Positions 26,610 to 35,234 are shown, counted from the first letter of the stretch. The stretch: DNA of 36,273 nt from Calothrix sp. MO_167.B12 (GCA_030066045.1 JASJCJ010000035.1:1-36273), one strand, 5' to 3'. Program-made: numbers and translations. The notes: generated by a model from the letters alone, not told the origin.

Positions 26610-27575
26610 TTAATTGGTCACTTTTTCCAGAGATAATAGTATTGCTAAGCGATCGATAATTGTATTTGTTACGAGTTGATTGCCTGACAAGTTGAGGTGA
26701 ATGGTGTCATGGTACAAGGCTTGTGGATCTGGCTGAGAATTAAATATGGGCAAAAAATCTATGTAAGTAATGCCTCGAGATTGACTAAATTCAATTAGTC
26801 GCTGACGAGCTTTCATTTCATAATCGCGGGGTCCTGGTTCTCCAATTTCCCGTAATAAGGGAGTCATCACCAATAGAAATTGGAGATTGTTTTGATGAGT
26901 GAGAGTGTGAATTTTGTCGATCGCATCTAAATTAAAACCAACCCTATCCCCTCCCTCTTTATAGATAGCTCGCAATTCAGGGATAGGCTTTTGCTTGATT
27001 AGATAACGCTGAAATACTTCTACCAATGCCAAAGGAGGGTGATTGGCGGGATAATTGCGATCGCGTCCTACAGGTAAAGAAGTAGGTGCACTAGCAAACA
27101 AATCATCAGTGTTAATTAACAATACCACAGCCTGGGAGTGGAAATTACCAAAATACTGCAAATAAGCCAGTTCATTTCTCGGACCCCAAGAATTTGCAGA
27201 TGCATTCAAAACTTCCACATCTGTAAACTTATCCCTGTGATTTGTAGCCAGAGAACCCATCATTAAACTAGAAATGGTATTTGCTCCATCTGTCCACCAA
27301 CCACCATTGGCAATGGAGTCTCCTAAAAGCAATATCCGCAAGGTGGAAGGTGATGGTTTTTCGGAAATGGGGGCAGTTCGCATAGAATACTGGTTAATTT
27401 GGATACTATTGCCAAAACGTCGTGTCTGCTGATTGGGTGCTAACAAATAACCAATATGTGGATCCGTAATATATATTAAGGGATTGCCAAAGCCAAAAAA
27501 CCATCTCAGCCCTATTTCTAACAGGAGCAATATTGTCAACAGAGTCCCTATGGTCGCAAACAGCACTAATTTCAT
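26610..27575 (-). CDS. Membrane-anchored SGNH/GDSL-type hydrolase-like protein
   Basis: A 321-residue protein with one N-terminal membrane helix (about 3-22) and an outer SGNH hydrolase fold. Block I is ILLLGDSIANGG with Ser87. The Asn block is LNASANSWGP, and block V is YHDTIHLNLSGN with Asp290 and His293, so the catalytic triad positions are all present. SGNH enzymes remove acyl or acetyl groups from esters, often on polysaccharides; the substrate here is unknown. A longer frame would start at TTG 27593. I choose ATG 27575 because AAGGA lies nine bases upstream and the hydrophobic anchor then starts directly. It is divergent to the small membrane protein at 27839. Confidence 0.8.
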   Translation of the reverse strand: MKLVLFATIGTLLTILLLLEIGLRWFFGFGNPLIYITDPHIGYLLAPNQQTRRFGNSIQINQYSMRTAPISEKPSPSTLRILLLGDSIANGGWWTDGANTISSLMMGSLATNHRDKFTDVEVLNASANSWGPRNELAYLQYFGNFHSQAVVLLINTDDLFASAPTSLPVGRDRNYPANHPPLALVEVFQRYLIKQKPIPELRAIYKEGGDRVGFNLDAIDKIHTLTHQNNLQFLLVMTPLLREIGEPGPRDYEMKARQRLIEFSQSRGITYIDFLPIFNSQPDPQALYHDTIHLNLSGNQLVTNTIIDRLAILLSLEKVTN

Positions 27576-27747
27576 CAGTAAATATCCTTGCAATCAATAA
27601 GTAATATAACGGCTCCCACAGCCTTTTTCACCTACCAGGGAACAGGGAACTCTTTACAGGGAAAAGAAAAAGCTATACTTTCATGCTTGGCAGTGTACGA
27701 AGTTCATTTTGACGGTGAAAGTAAAATTTTGTAAATATCAAACCAAA

Positions 27748-27753
27748 TATAAT
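27748..27753 (+). promoter_or_regulatory. Possible -10 box of the small membrane-protein gene
   Basis: A perfect TATAAT lies 85 bp before the ATG at 27839. No good -35 box is found at 16-18 bp, so the assignment rests on the -10 hexamer alone. Confidence 0.3.
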
Positions 27754-27838
27754 TGGAAATTTCCTGCGGAATGAGAGCTAAAGGACTACAATCGAATCGG
27801 ACGAATTAGCGACAGTAACAAAGGAGGATTACAAAGCT

Positions 27839-27979
27839 ATGTCCGACCTCAACAGAGGAATCATGAAATTTGAGGGTGCCGACTCACCCACCTTAGTGAC
27901 AATCTCCACCGTATTGTTGTTGGGTTCGATTGCAGTTCTAATTCTTTGGGCACTGCAATCAGCCTACGTAGTTAACTAA
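27839..27979 (+). CDS. Small 46-residue single-span membrane protein
   Basis: An ATG with a perfect AGGAGG seven to eight bases upstream opens 46 codons: a polar start (MSDLNRGIMKFEGADSPT), one membrane helix at about 19-39 (LVTISTVLLLGSIAVLILWAL) and a short tail QSAYVVN. The strong ribosome binding site, the clean helix and codon use like its neighbours make a real gene likely. The size and topology resemble the many one-helix subunits of cyanobacterial photosynthetic and NDH-1 complexes. I do not recognise it as a named one and give no symbol. It stands alone, 118 bp before the large fusion gene on the same strand. Confidence 0.7.
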   Translation: MSDLNRGIMKFEGADSPTLVTISTVLLLGSIAVLILWALQSAYVVN

Positions 27980-28097
27980 ACTAGGTATACTATCTGTCTA
28001 ATAGAACGGCACTAACAACCTAAGATGTACTCAACATACAACAGAAAATGTTAGATTTTAGATTTTTAGATTGTAGATCTAGAATCCCGAACCAAAC

Positions 28098-30974
28098 ATG
28101 GTAGAACTCTGGGGTGCCCTAATTATTTTAACCGTTTGCCCAATATTGGGCTCGCTACCTCTGATTGCTTGGATTGTCCGAGCTTTTACAGGTAAAAGAT
28201 TGGCGCTGGTTGGTACAGGCAATGTTAGTGTATCAGCAGCTTTTTATCATGGCGGTACATTAACGGGAGTTCTGGCGGTTTTGTCAGAAGCTTTCAAAGG
28301 AATTGCTGCCGTTTTTCTTGCCCGTGCATTTTTTGGTCCGGGTACATCTTGGGAACTAATTGCCCTGATTACTTTAGTAGTAGGAAGATATGCGGTAGGT
28401 AGAGGTGCTGGTACAACCAATGTAGTCTGGGGGTTCGCAGTTCACGATCCCTTAGTAGCAACATTTGTGTTTCTACTGGCAAGTATTAGCTTTACCATAG
28501 TCCGCAACCGCCAACTAGCAAAGTATGGGGTATTGTTATTATTTCCCATCATCGAGGCACTTTTGCACATCGAGGATGTACCCAGGATTATTGCTGCGGT
28601 AGTACTTGCGGCTTTACTAGCTTGGATTTACAAACAAATCCCTGACGATTTAGAACTTCCCGTCGAAGAAGCAGAAGCAGAATCCCAAGCTGCTTTACAA
28701 TTTTTTCGTGGCGATCGCCAAAGATTGTCCCTAGATGATAAATTAGATGGGGCAATGGTAGGGCATAAAGCAGCAAGATTATCCGACATTAGGCGTTGGG
28801 GTTATCCCGTGCCTAAAGGTTGGGTTTTGCCTCCCTATGATGATCCAGAAGAATTGATTGAATTTCTTCATCCCTCGGAATTATCACCATTAGTAGTCCG
28901 TTCTTCTGCCATTGGTGAGGATTCAGAACAAGCTTCCGGTGCGGGACAATATGAAACTATTTTAAATATTACTACGAAAGAGGGATTGCAATCAGCGATC
29001 GCTAGGGTTCAGGCATCTTATCAAAATCCTAATGCCGTCCAGTATCGTCATTCTCTGGGGCTGAAAGAAACTGCAATGGCAGTATTAATTCAGCAACAAA
29101 TCCGGGGGGTATTCTCCGGTGTGGCATTTAGCCGCGATCCCATGACTCAACAAGGGGATGCGGTAGTAATTGAAGCCTTATCTGGTAATCCCAATGAATT
29201 AGTTGCTGGTACAGTGACTCCAGAACAATACCGCGCTTTTGTGGTGGATACAGAAAAATTCTCCTTTGTACAATTAGAGGGAGAAGGTAGAGTTCCAGCA
29301 GTTTTAGTTAAGCAAGTCGCCTACCTAGCTCGACATCTGGAAGATAGATATCATGGCGTTCCCCAGGATATAGAGTGGAGTTATGACGGTCAAACCCTGT
29401 GGGTATTACAGGCACGTCCCATCACCACTTTGTTACCCATCTGGACCAGAAAAATTGCCGCCGAGGTCATTCCCGGTATTATTCATCCCCTAACTTGGTC
29501 AATCAACCGTCCCTTAACCTGTGGAGTCTGGGGAGGAATTTTTGCCATTGCTTTGGGTAGTCGTGCTTTTGGGTTAGATTTTAATCAAACGGCTACATTG
29601 CACTACTCTAGGGCTTATTTTAATGCATCTCTGTTAGGAACCATTTTCCGACGCATGGGTTTACCCCCAGAAAGTCTAGAATTTTTAACCAGGGGAGCAA
29701 AATTAAGCAAGCCACCATTGAGTTCTACATTACAAAACCTGCCCGGATTATTACGGCTGTTAGGTAGAGAGTTAACTTTAGTTAGGGACTTTCAACAGGA
29801 GCATAGAAAATACTTTGCTCCTGGCTTATCCCAACTAGCTGAAGAATCTATCGATGTTCTCGAGCCAAGGGAAATCTTGGTGAGAATTGACTCCATATTA
29901 CAACTGTTAAGCCGTGCTACTTATTACAGTATTCTTGCTCCCTTAAGTGCCTCATTACGGCAAACATTATTTAGGGTCAAGGATAATCAAATCGACAATA
30001 GCCTGACACCGGAAGTCTCAGCTTTACAGAGCTTGGATAAATTAGCTGCATCTGCTAAAGAGATATTTCCCGAATTCGATCCGGAAACCTTATTTGAAGA
30101 TTTAGCACTTTCGGTTAAAGGTCAGGAAATTCTCACAGAATTTGAACAATGGCTACAGCAATATGGCTACTTGAGTGAAGTTGGTACAGATATTGCCATT
30201 CCCACTTGGAAGGAACAGCCTCAGTTAGTCCAGCATTTATTTATGCAGCTGATGCGGGGAAACCAAGCCTCCCAGAATCAGAAATTTCCCCAAAAGAATC
30301 GCAGAGGATTTGCTCAAAAGCGAGTGGATTTGAAAGGAAAAGTCACAGAAACTTATTCCCGACTTCTAGCGGATTTACGTTGGTCATTTCTCGCCTTAGA
30401 GCAACTATGGCTAGAATCAGGGGTTTTATTAGAAGTTGGAGATATATTTTTCCTGGAATTTGCAGAAATAAGATCCCTAGTAGAACAAATGGATTTAGAA
30501 TTAATTGAGGAATTACAACATCAAATCAACACTAGGCGATCACAACGAGAACAAAATAGTCAAATTCAGGCAGTACCCCTGCTAGTATACGGTAATTCTC
30601 CACCACCACCCCTCATCCCTTCCTCATTCTACTCTGGTCAAGTTTTACAAGGGATTCCAGCCAGTCACGGACAAGTAGAAGGAAGAGTTAAAGTCTTACG
30701 CAACTTCGACTCCCTGCCAGAAGTTGATAAGGAAACAATTTTAGTAGTCCCTTATACCGATTCTGGATGGACTTTATTATTGGCACAAGCCGGCGGATTG
30801 ATTGCAGAAGTAGGAGGTAGGTTATCCCACGGTGCGATCGTTGCCAGGGAATACGGGATTCCCGCAATTATGGATGTTCCAAATGCTACATGGTTACTCC
30901 AGGATAACCAATGGGTGCGGATTGATGGTTCTAGGGGAATAGTGGAAGTATCGGACGATTTGAGACCACGTTAG
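28098..30974 (+). CDS. Fusion of PlsY-like membrane domain with PEP-synthase/rifampin-phosphotransferase-like enzyme
   Basis: A 958-residue protein. Residues 1-195 hold several membrane helices and resemble glycerol-3-phosphate acyltransferase PlsY. GTGNVSVSAAFYHGG at 39-53 parallels the PlsY GSGNPGATN motif, SEAFKGIAAV parallels its second motif, and GRGAGTTNVVWG its third. Key positions differ (Thr for Ser; GRY for the expected GH), so acyltransferase activity is doubtful. Residues about 210-450 are a PPDK_N ATP-grasp domain (GHKAARLSDIRRWG, VVRSSAIGEDSEQASGAGQY, DIEWSYDG, LQARPIT). The middle (450-840) has the PEVIPGIIHPLTWS-type segment seen in rifampin phosphotransferase-like proteins. 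The C-terminus is a swivelling phosphohistidine domain with GGRLSHGAIVARE, catalytic His911. ATP-driven phosphotransfer at the membrane is likely; the acceptor is unknown. No clear ribosome binding site precedes the ATG. Confidence 0.88.
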   Translation: MVELWGALIILTVCPILGSLPLIAWIVRAFTGKRLALVGTGNVSVSAAFYHGGTLTGVLAVLSEAFKGIAAVFLARAFFGPGTSWELIALITLVVGRYAVGRGAGTTNVVWGFAVHDPLVATFVFLLASISFTIVRNRQLAKYGVLLLFPIIEALLHIEDVPRIIAAVVLAALLAWIYKQIPDDLELPVEEAEAESQAALQFFRGDRQRLSLDDKLDGAMVGHKAARLSDIRRWGYPVPKGWVLPPYDDPEELIEFLHPSELSPLVVRSSAIGEDSEQASGAGQYETILNITTKEGLQSAIARVQASYQNPNAVQYRHSLGLKETAMAVLIQQQIRGVFSGVAFSRDPMTQQGDAVVIEALSGNPNELVAGTVTPEQYRAFVVDTEKFSFVQLEGEGRVPAVLVKQVAYLARHLEDRYHGVPQDIEWSYDGQTLWVLQARPITTLLPIWTRKIAAEVIPGIIHPLTWSINRPLTCGVWGGIFAIALGSRAFGLDFNQTATLHYSRAYFNASLLGTIFRRMGLPPESLEFLTRGAKLSKPPLSSTLQNLPGLLRLLGRELTLVRDFQQEHRKYFAPGLSQLAEESIDVLEPREILVRIDSILQLLSRATYYSILAPLSASLRQTLFRVKDNQIDNSLTPEVSALQSLDKLAASAKEIFPEFDPETLFEDLALSVKGQEILTEFEQWLQQYGYLSEVGTDIAIPTWKEQPQLVQHLFMQLMRGNQASQNQKFPQKNRRGFAQKRVDLKGKVTETYSRLLADLRWSFLALEQLWLESGVLLEVGDIFFLEFAEIRSLVEQMDLELIEELQHQINTRRSQREQNSQIQAVPLLVYGNSPPPPLIPSSFYSGQVLQGIPASHGQVEGRVKVLRNFDSLPEVDKETILVVPYTDSGWTLLLAQAGGLIAEVGGRLSHGAIVAREYGIPAIMDVPNATWLLQDNQWVRIDGSRGIVEVSDDLRPR

Positions 30975-30983
30975 GAGTTGTTA

Positions 30984-31121
30984 GTTGATGGTTGACAGTT
31001 GACGGTTGACAGTTGACGGTTGACGGTTGACGGTTGACAGCTTTATTCTTTCACTCCTTCACTCCTTCACTCCTTCACTCCATCACTCCCCCACTCCCCC
31101 ACTCCCCCACTCCTCTCCCCC
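30984..31121. repeat. Two adjacent heptamer tandem arrays at the 3' ends of converging genes
   Basis: At 30984-31040 units of GGTTGAC/AGTTGAC are repeated about eight times. At 31050-31121 units of CTCCTTCA change into CCCCACT units. Such short tandem repeats are typical of filamentous cyanobacteria. The second array runs into the 3' end of the minus-strand nucleotidyltransferase gene and encodes its last residues. Confidence 0.85.
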
Positions 31122-32356
31122 TGCAACTGCATAGCCAAATCAATCGCCTCATCCCGAGTAGAAACCCTCCCCTCTACTTGAGCTACGGCAATTTCCGTGA
31201 GCAATTTTCCGATGATTGGTGACGCTGGAATTTTTAGTGATATCATGATGTCCTGCCCACTCACCAAAGGAGTGGGATGAGCTACCAGATCATCAGGAGT
31301 CAGGTAGTGGGTGATTAAGGGTGCAATCACCTCTACCGCAGTACCACTAGCTAAGGCAAACACAGCCACTGCTAGAAATACAGCACCCGCTTCTTGAAAG
31401 AAAAAGTACCGCTCTGGCAATGACATCTGATCGGCTTTTAATTGCGGGAAAAGTCTCAAAATAGTGGTGACAGCTCTAATTTCCCCACGGCTATAGGTAA
31501 GTGAATTTAATTGTGCTTCTGCTACATCTGGCTCATTACTGACAAGACAAGCCAGCTTAGCAATACCCAACCAAGTAGTTTTAACCGTATCTTTGATATA
31601 TTCTTGTAGTTGTAATCCTAAGTTTGGCCAAGTATTTGCCAATTCCACTCCTGCGTCATCCACTGTTACTAATCGAGCCAAACTTTCATGGGTAGCACTG
31701 GGGAAAAAACGCCCTATCAAACCATCTTTCCAAGCACTTGTCAACCAAGGACTACCAACAGCACTGGCTAATAGATAACCTAGCTCTACCCTCACCCTTT
31801 CTACTGCTACTTGGGTAATCTTTGATGCTAAATTACGAATACATTCTTGAGTACCTGCCTCAATAGTGAAACCCAACTGAGAAGCTTGGCGGTAGGCACG
31901 TAACAATCGTAAGGGGTCATCTGCCAAATTGGTAGGAGATACCATTCTTAACAGCTTATTTTCTAAATCTACCCAACCGTGGAGAGGATCGATAATTTCT
32001 TGGGTATGGGGATTATAGGCGATCGCATTTATGGTAAAATCTCGCCTACACAGGTCAGTTTCTAAACTATCCCCTTCCTGTTGGGCAAAGTCAACGGTAG
32101 CTTGGGGAAATACCACCCGAGCAATTTTTCTGGCGGGATCGAGGATGACAAAACCAGCGTGATAATATTTAGCAATGCGCCGCGCTGCCTCTATGGCATC
32201 TGCAGATAAAACAAAATCTAGATCCAAATATTCACTACTTCTACCTAAAAGGGCATCCCGCACCGCACCACCAACCATGTAAACTGGCTGGGGTAATAAT
32301 TCCAGGTCCAAGGGCCAAGTTTCAGGAGAGAGGCGAGAAATAACGGAGCCTTTCAT
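31067..32356 (-). CDS. CCA-adding tRNA nucleotidyltransferase / poly(A) polymerase family
   Basis: A 429-residue soluble class II nucleotidyltransferase, which builds or repairs the 3' CCA of tRNAs, or in split systems adds only CC or A. VYMVGGAVRDALLG at 25-38 is the nucleotide-binding signature and LDLDF carries the metal-binding Asp45 and Asp47. RRDFTINAIAYNP at 104-116 is the conserved motif after the palm. DPLRLLRAYRQASQLGF follows as the base-recognition helix region, and the C-terminal half is helical. I cannot tell CCA-adding from CC- or A-adding types by eye. The last 17-18 codons (GGVGEWGSDGVKE end) are made of the CT-heptamer repeat and are not part of the family. No ribosome binding site is visible before the ATG. 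It converges with the fusion gene. Confidence 0.93.
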   Translation of the reverse strand: MKGSVISRLSPETWPLDLELLPQPVYMVGGAVRDALLGRSSEYLDLDFVLSADAIEAARRIAKYYHAGFVILDPARKIARVVFPQATVDFAQQEGDSLETDLCRRDFTINAIAYNPHTQEIIDPLHGWVDLENKLLRMVSPTNLADDPLRLLRAYRQASQLGFTIEAGTQECIRNLASKITQVAVERVRVELGYLLASAVGSPWLTSAWKDGLIGRFFPSATHESLARLVTVDDAGVELANTWPNLGLQLQEYIKDTVKTTWLGIAKLACLVSNEPDVAEAQLNSLTYSRGEIRAVTTILRLFPQLKADQMSLPERYFFFQEAGAVFLAVAVFALASGTAVEVIAPLITHYLTPDDLVAHPTPLVSGQDIMISLKIPASPIIGKLLTEIAVAQVEGRVSTRDEAIDLAMQLQGERSGGVGEWGSDGVKE

Positions 32357-32442
32357 TTTAATAAAAATAAACCCAATAATTAGTAAATAAAACTTACGCT
32401 TAAGCTAGATTAACAATAAAGTCCCCTAGATTTGTTCTGGTT

Positions 32443-32691
32443 ATGTGTATTTGCGTTAACTGCCAATATGTAGACCGCTGTATAACTTACCACGCGGTCG
32501 AAACGCAGCACCAACAGCCCCACTTAACAGAAACCCCCAATTTTGAACCCAATGAGCCTTCTATCAATGTTAATATTCGTCCCCAGGGGGATGTAATTGA
32601 GATGGAATGGGATGTGGTTGGTTGTTTGAGCTTTAAAGAAGAAAAAGGCAAGTGGTCAAAATTGCGCCCAGGTGAATTAGTGCCAACTTGA
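32443..32691 (+). CDS. ycf34: Ycf34 family iron-sulphur protein
   Basis: An 82-residue protein starting MCICVNCQYVDRCITYH, with Cys2, Cys4, Cys7 and Cys13. This cysteine cluster at the extreme N-terminus and the later segments NVNIRPQG and EWDVVGCLSFKEEKGKWSKLRPGE are the signature of Ycf34, found in cyanobacteria and red-algal-lineage plastids. Ycf34 in Synechocystis is reported to bind an Fe-S cluster and to affect photosynthetic electron transport. The Cys motif fixes the start at the ATG, although no ribosome binding site is seen. It is divergent from the nucleotidyltransferase gene with an 86-bp shared upstream region. A HIP1 octamer follows the stop directly. Confidence 0.92.
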   Translation: MCICVNCQYVDRCITYHAVETQHQQPHLTETPNFEPNEPSINVNIRPQGDVIEMEWDVVGCLSFKEEKGKWSKLRPGELVPT

Positions 32692-32750
32692 GGCGATCGC
32701 TGGTAATTAATTAGACCTAAGGAGTTAGGAATGATCTTAGCTCCTTATAC

Positions 32751-33356
32751 TTATATGTTTTGTATATTTTTATGCAGTAACATTTGTCGCGATCGCTGAA
32801 ACAGAAATCTGCTCCAAGAAGATTCAATTTTATTTACCCGATATCCCAACTTGAAATAAAGTTGCTGTGCTTGATGGTTATTTTCCAGTACGTGGAGATA
32901 TAGGTCTTGAAAGCCCCAATTTTGAGCAAATTGTTCGCAAGACTGTAATAAACAAGAAGCAGCTCCTTGACGGCGATATTGGGGATTAACAGCTAAATTA
33001 GACAAATAAGGAAAACTTCTGCCTGCTTGCTTCCAAGAATCGCTGAAACGTACAGTCATTTCCACCGTCCCCACAAGATGATTGATTCCTGCTGTGGAAT
33101 CTACAGCTACTAAACAAATGTGGTGGGGAGCAGGTAGAGCTAAACGATGCCGTAAATCTTCATAAATACCCAAACGTAGGAGAGGGAAAGCCCATCCCCA
33201 CATACCATGCTGATGGTGAAAGCTTTCAGCAATAATTTGGGAGACTGCGGACAAATCAGAAGATTTAGCCACCCGAATTTGAAATAAGCATGAAGTTTGA
33301 GTGGGGGTGGCTGGGAGTGTTTCTTGGTGAGATGAGTTAAAAAACCAGGAAGTCAA
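32751..33356 (-). CDS. GNAT-family N-acetyltransferase
   Basis: A 201-residue soluble acetyltransferase. Residues from about 28 onward form the GNAT fold: IRVAKSSDLSAVSQIIAESF (first strand and helix), then LVGTVEMTVRF, and motif A LAVNPQYRRQGAASCLLQSCEQFA with the acetyl-CoA pyrophosphate loop RRQGAA. Motif B LYLHVLENNHQAQQLYFKLGYR includes the conserved Tyr. It resembles RimI-like enzymes, but the acceptor (protein, antibiotic or small molecule) cannot be told. The start is uncertain: the TTG at 33356 has no ribosome binding site, and the first 25 residues look non-conserved, so translation may begin a little further in. It converges with ycf34 with a short gap. Confidence 0.88.
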   Translation of the reverse strand: MTSWFFNSSHQETLPATPTQTSCLFQIRVAKSSDLSAVSQIIAESFHHQHGMWGWAFPLLRLGIYEDLRHRLALPAPHHICLVAVDSTAGINHLVGTVEMTVRFSDSWKQAGRSFPYLSNLAVNPQYRRQGAASCLLQSCEQFAQNWGFQDLYLHVLENNHQAQQLYFKLGYRVNKIESSWSRFLFQRSRQMLLHKNIQNI

Positions 33357-33500
33357 GGTAAGTTTAGTTGTGATTGGGATGGGAGGAAAATTTTCTCAAA
33401 TATCCATATCCTAGAACACCTTAACCAAATATGGGCAACCTAAATTGCTTTTATGAAGTGAAAAAAAAGTAAAGAAGGAATGGGCAGTGATAATTATTTC

Positions 33501-33992
33501 TCAAAATAGCCGCAGGGCGATTGAAAACAATATCGATGCCAAAAGAGCTGCTACTGTCCGAATGTGGTTCCAAAATGTCCAATCGGTCAAGAATCTTGCC
33601 CATAGGATTGTGCCTTCAGTACTGGCTGGTGCGACAATCGCCAGAGCATCATTCAGGGGTATATTGCCAGCGATGGTTACACCCATTGTGCCGATAAGGT
33701 AAAGTAGACTACCGGCAATCCAATAGATAGCACTTGGTTGATGCCACTTTAGTAGTAACGAAATGGTCAGAAGGATGCAAGTCGCGCCTGTTCCCAGAAA
33801 TACCACCATAAACCAAGGATTAATCACCGTGATATTGATGGATTGCATGGTAGCTATGCCTTGTGCTGGTGGTTGTTTGCCTAGAGCCTTCATTACAAAG
33901 GTGGAAAAGGCAAAGAAGATTCCAGCATTTATACCACTGCCGATCGCCGCTAATAATATTAGATAAAAGCGCGAGTTGTCAAAAATTGCCAT
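33501..33992 (-). CDS. DUF1772 (anthrone-oxygenase-like) membrane protein
   Basis: A 163-residue protein with four predicted membrane helices, at about 8-30, 52-80, 87-108 and 137-160. AGIFFAFSTFVMKAL, INPWFMVVFLGTGA and GNIPLNDALA, followed by a WxxWNHIRT segment (DWTFWNHIRTVAAL), are typical of DUF1772 proteins. The fungal relatives include anthrone oxygenases; bacterial members have no established function. It lies 35 bp behind the Rossmann-fold gene on the same strand, so the two probably form an operon. A redox partnership is possible but unproven. Confidence 0.85.
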   Translation of the reverse strand: MAIFDNSRFYLILLAAIGSGINAGIFFAFSTFVMKALGKQPPAQGIATMQSINITVINPWFMVVFLGTGATCILLTISLLLKWHQPSAIYWIAGSLLYLIGTMGVTIAGNIPLNDALAIVAPASTEGTILWARFLTDWTFWNHIRTVAALLASILFSIALRLF

Positions 33993-34027
33993 GATTACTT
34001 GCGTTAATTTACTTTTATTGTAGGTAT

Positions 34028-34660
34028 TTAATATGACAGACTAGGTGTTTGGTGAAGATACGAATCATCTGTCAGTTGTTTGATTATGAAGTCAGCCACA
34101 TCAGGGCGGGAGATTTTGAGCTTTGATGTCTTATCATTCCCTGGAAAGCCATGCCGGTACTTACCAGTTAGCTCCCCATCAACAAAGGCTCCAGGGCGAA
34201 TAATTGTCCAATCTAAATGGCTCTGCTTAACATAGCCTTCTTGCTTTTGATGATCAGCAAATACCTGGCGCAAGAGGAATCCAAACATAATGTACTTCCA
34301 GAAGAAGTTCAGATTTTCCCAACTGTCTCCTGCTCCCAGGGTTGATTGGCAAATAAAACGCTGGATGCCTGCTTTCTCCATTGCCTGGATAATTTGCTGT
34401 GTCCCTTCTGAGCGGATTGTTCCTGTCAACTTCTGACCCGAACCCAGTACACACACCACCGCATCTTGACCTTGTACTGCTTGCTCCACAGATGTAATAT
34501 CCATAACGTCGCCCTGAAAAGCTTTGAGATTGGCGTGCTGAATGTTGAGCTTGGCAGGATTACGCGCAAATGCCGTGACTGTGTATCCCTGCTCCAGTGC
34601 TTGTTCAACTAATTGACGACCAATGGTTCCGGTTGCTCCAAAAATCAGTAGTTTCATCAT
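34028..34660 (-). CDS. NAD(P)-binding Rossmann-fold protein (atypical SDR / NmrA-like)
   Basis: A 210-residue protein with the N-terminal dinucleotide motif GATGTIG at 8-14. It continues with VTAFARNPAKL (position for binding the adenosine phosphate of NADP), GDVMDITSVEQAVQGQDAVVCVLG and a later TIIRPGAF segment. This is the layout of atypical SDR proteins of the flavin-reductase/BVR-B type, where the YxxxK catalytic pair is often absent. The start ATG ATG has AGGAGA five bases upstream. It is first of a two-gene unit with the DUF1772 protein. An AraC-type regulator lies divergently upstream and is a candidate controller of this unit. Confidence 0.9.
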   Translation of the reverse strand: MMKLLIFGATGTIGRQLVEQALEQGYTVTAFARNPAKLNIQHANLKAFQGDVMDITSVEQAVQGQDAVVCVLGSGQKLTGTIRSEGTQQIIQAMEKAGIQRFICQSTLGAGDSWENLNFFWKYIMFGFLLRQVFADHQKQEGYVKQSHLDWTIIRPGAFVDGELTGKYRHGFPGNDKTSKLKISRPDVADFIIKQLTDDSYLHQTPSLSY

Positions 34661-35234
34661 GTTGTCTCCTAAGTTGTGACACTTTCAGCTTAGGGCGACG
34701 ATTAATTCTCAGCTATCAAATTCTTGTAGGACTATCACAATCTTGCTGTCAGTTTTCAGTTTCGTGGGGAATAAATCCTAGAGCTTAGGGAAGGAAGAAG
34801 GAAGAAGGAAGTGAAGATGAAAAAATTTTTTCATCACCAAGTATGAAAAAGCGTTTTTTCCCTATACTCTACACCTACATCCCAAAAACTCTTTCAAGCT
34901 AGCCCCTTATGAACGTTTGTACACAACCTGTAGATGAAAATAATTCCCTCACTCTGGGCGGGGAAACCCCGCCCCTACTCCTTCCCTCCTTCACTCCTTC
35001 CCTCCTTCCCTCCTTCCCTTCTTCACTCCTTCCCTCCTTCACTCCTTCACTCCTTCACTCCCTATTTTCTAGCTAGCCCCTCAACATTTGTACGTAACCA
35101 AACATGAAAATAATCCCCTCACTTTGGGCGGGGAAACCCCGCCCCTACAATGTGGGATAATTTATTTCTTGGAAGTCCCTTGAGGGTAGCGAGTTAAATA
35201 TTATAATTAGCGATGGAAGTATTGGGCTTACTTG
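34661..35234. other. Divergent intergenic region with duplicated palindromes and heptamer array
   Basis: No gene is seen in about 570 bp. Two copies of an approximately 80-bp unit (34897-34977 and 35071-35147) each start AGCTAGCCCCT. Each ends in the hairpin GGGCGGGG-AAA-CCCCGCCC (34956-34974, 35126-35144), with ATGAAAATAAT before the hairpin. Between the copies lies a CTCCTTC/CTCCTTCA heptamer array (34978-35062). A short GAAGGAA purine run is at 34790-34811. The promoters of the Rossmann-fold unit and the AraC gene should flank this, but no clear boxes were seen. Confidence 0.7.

Noticed and set aside
34978-35062. CTCCTTC array considered as a CRISPR-like array
   Set aside because: The units are only 7-8 bases with no unique spacers, and no cas genes are present; it is a simple tandem repeat.
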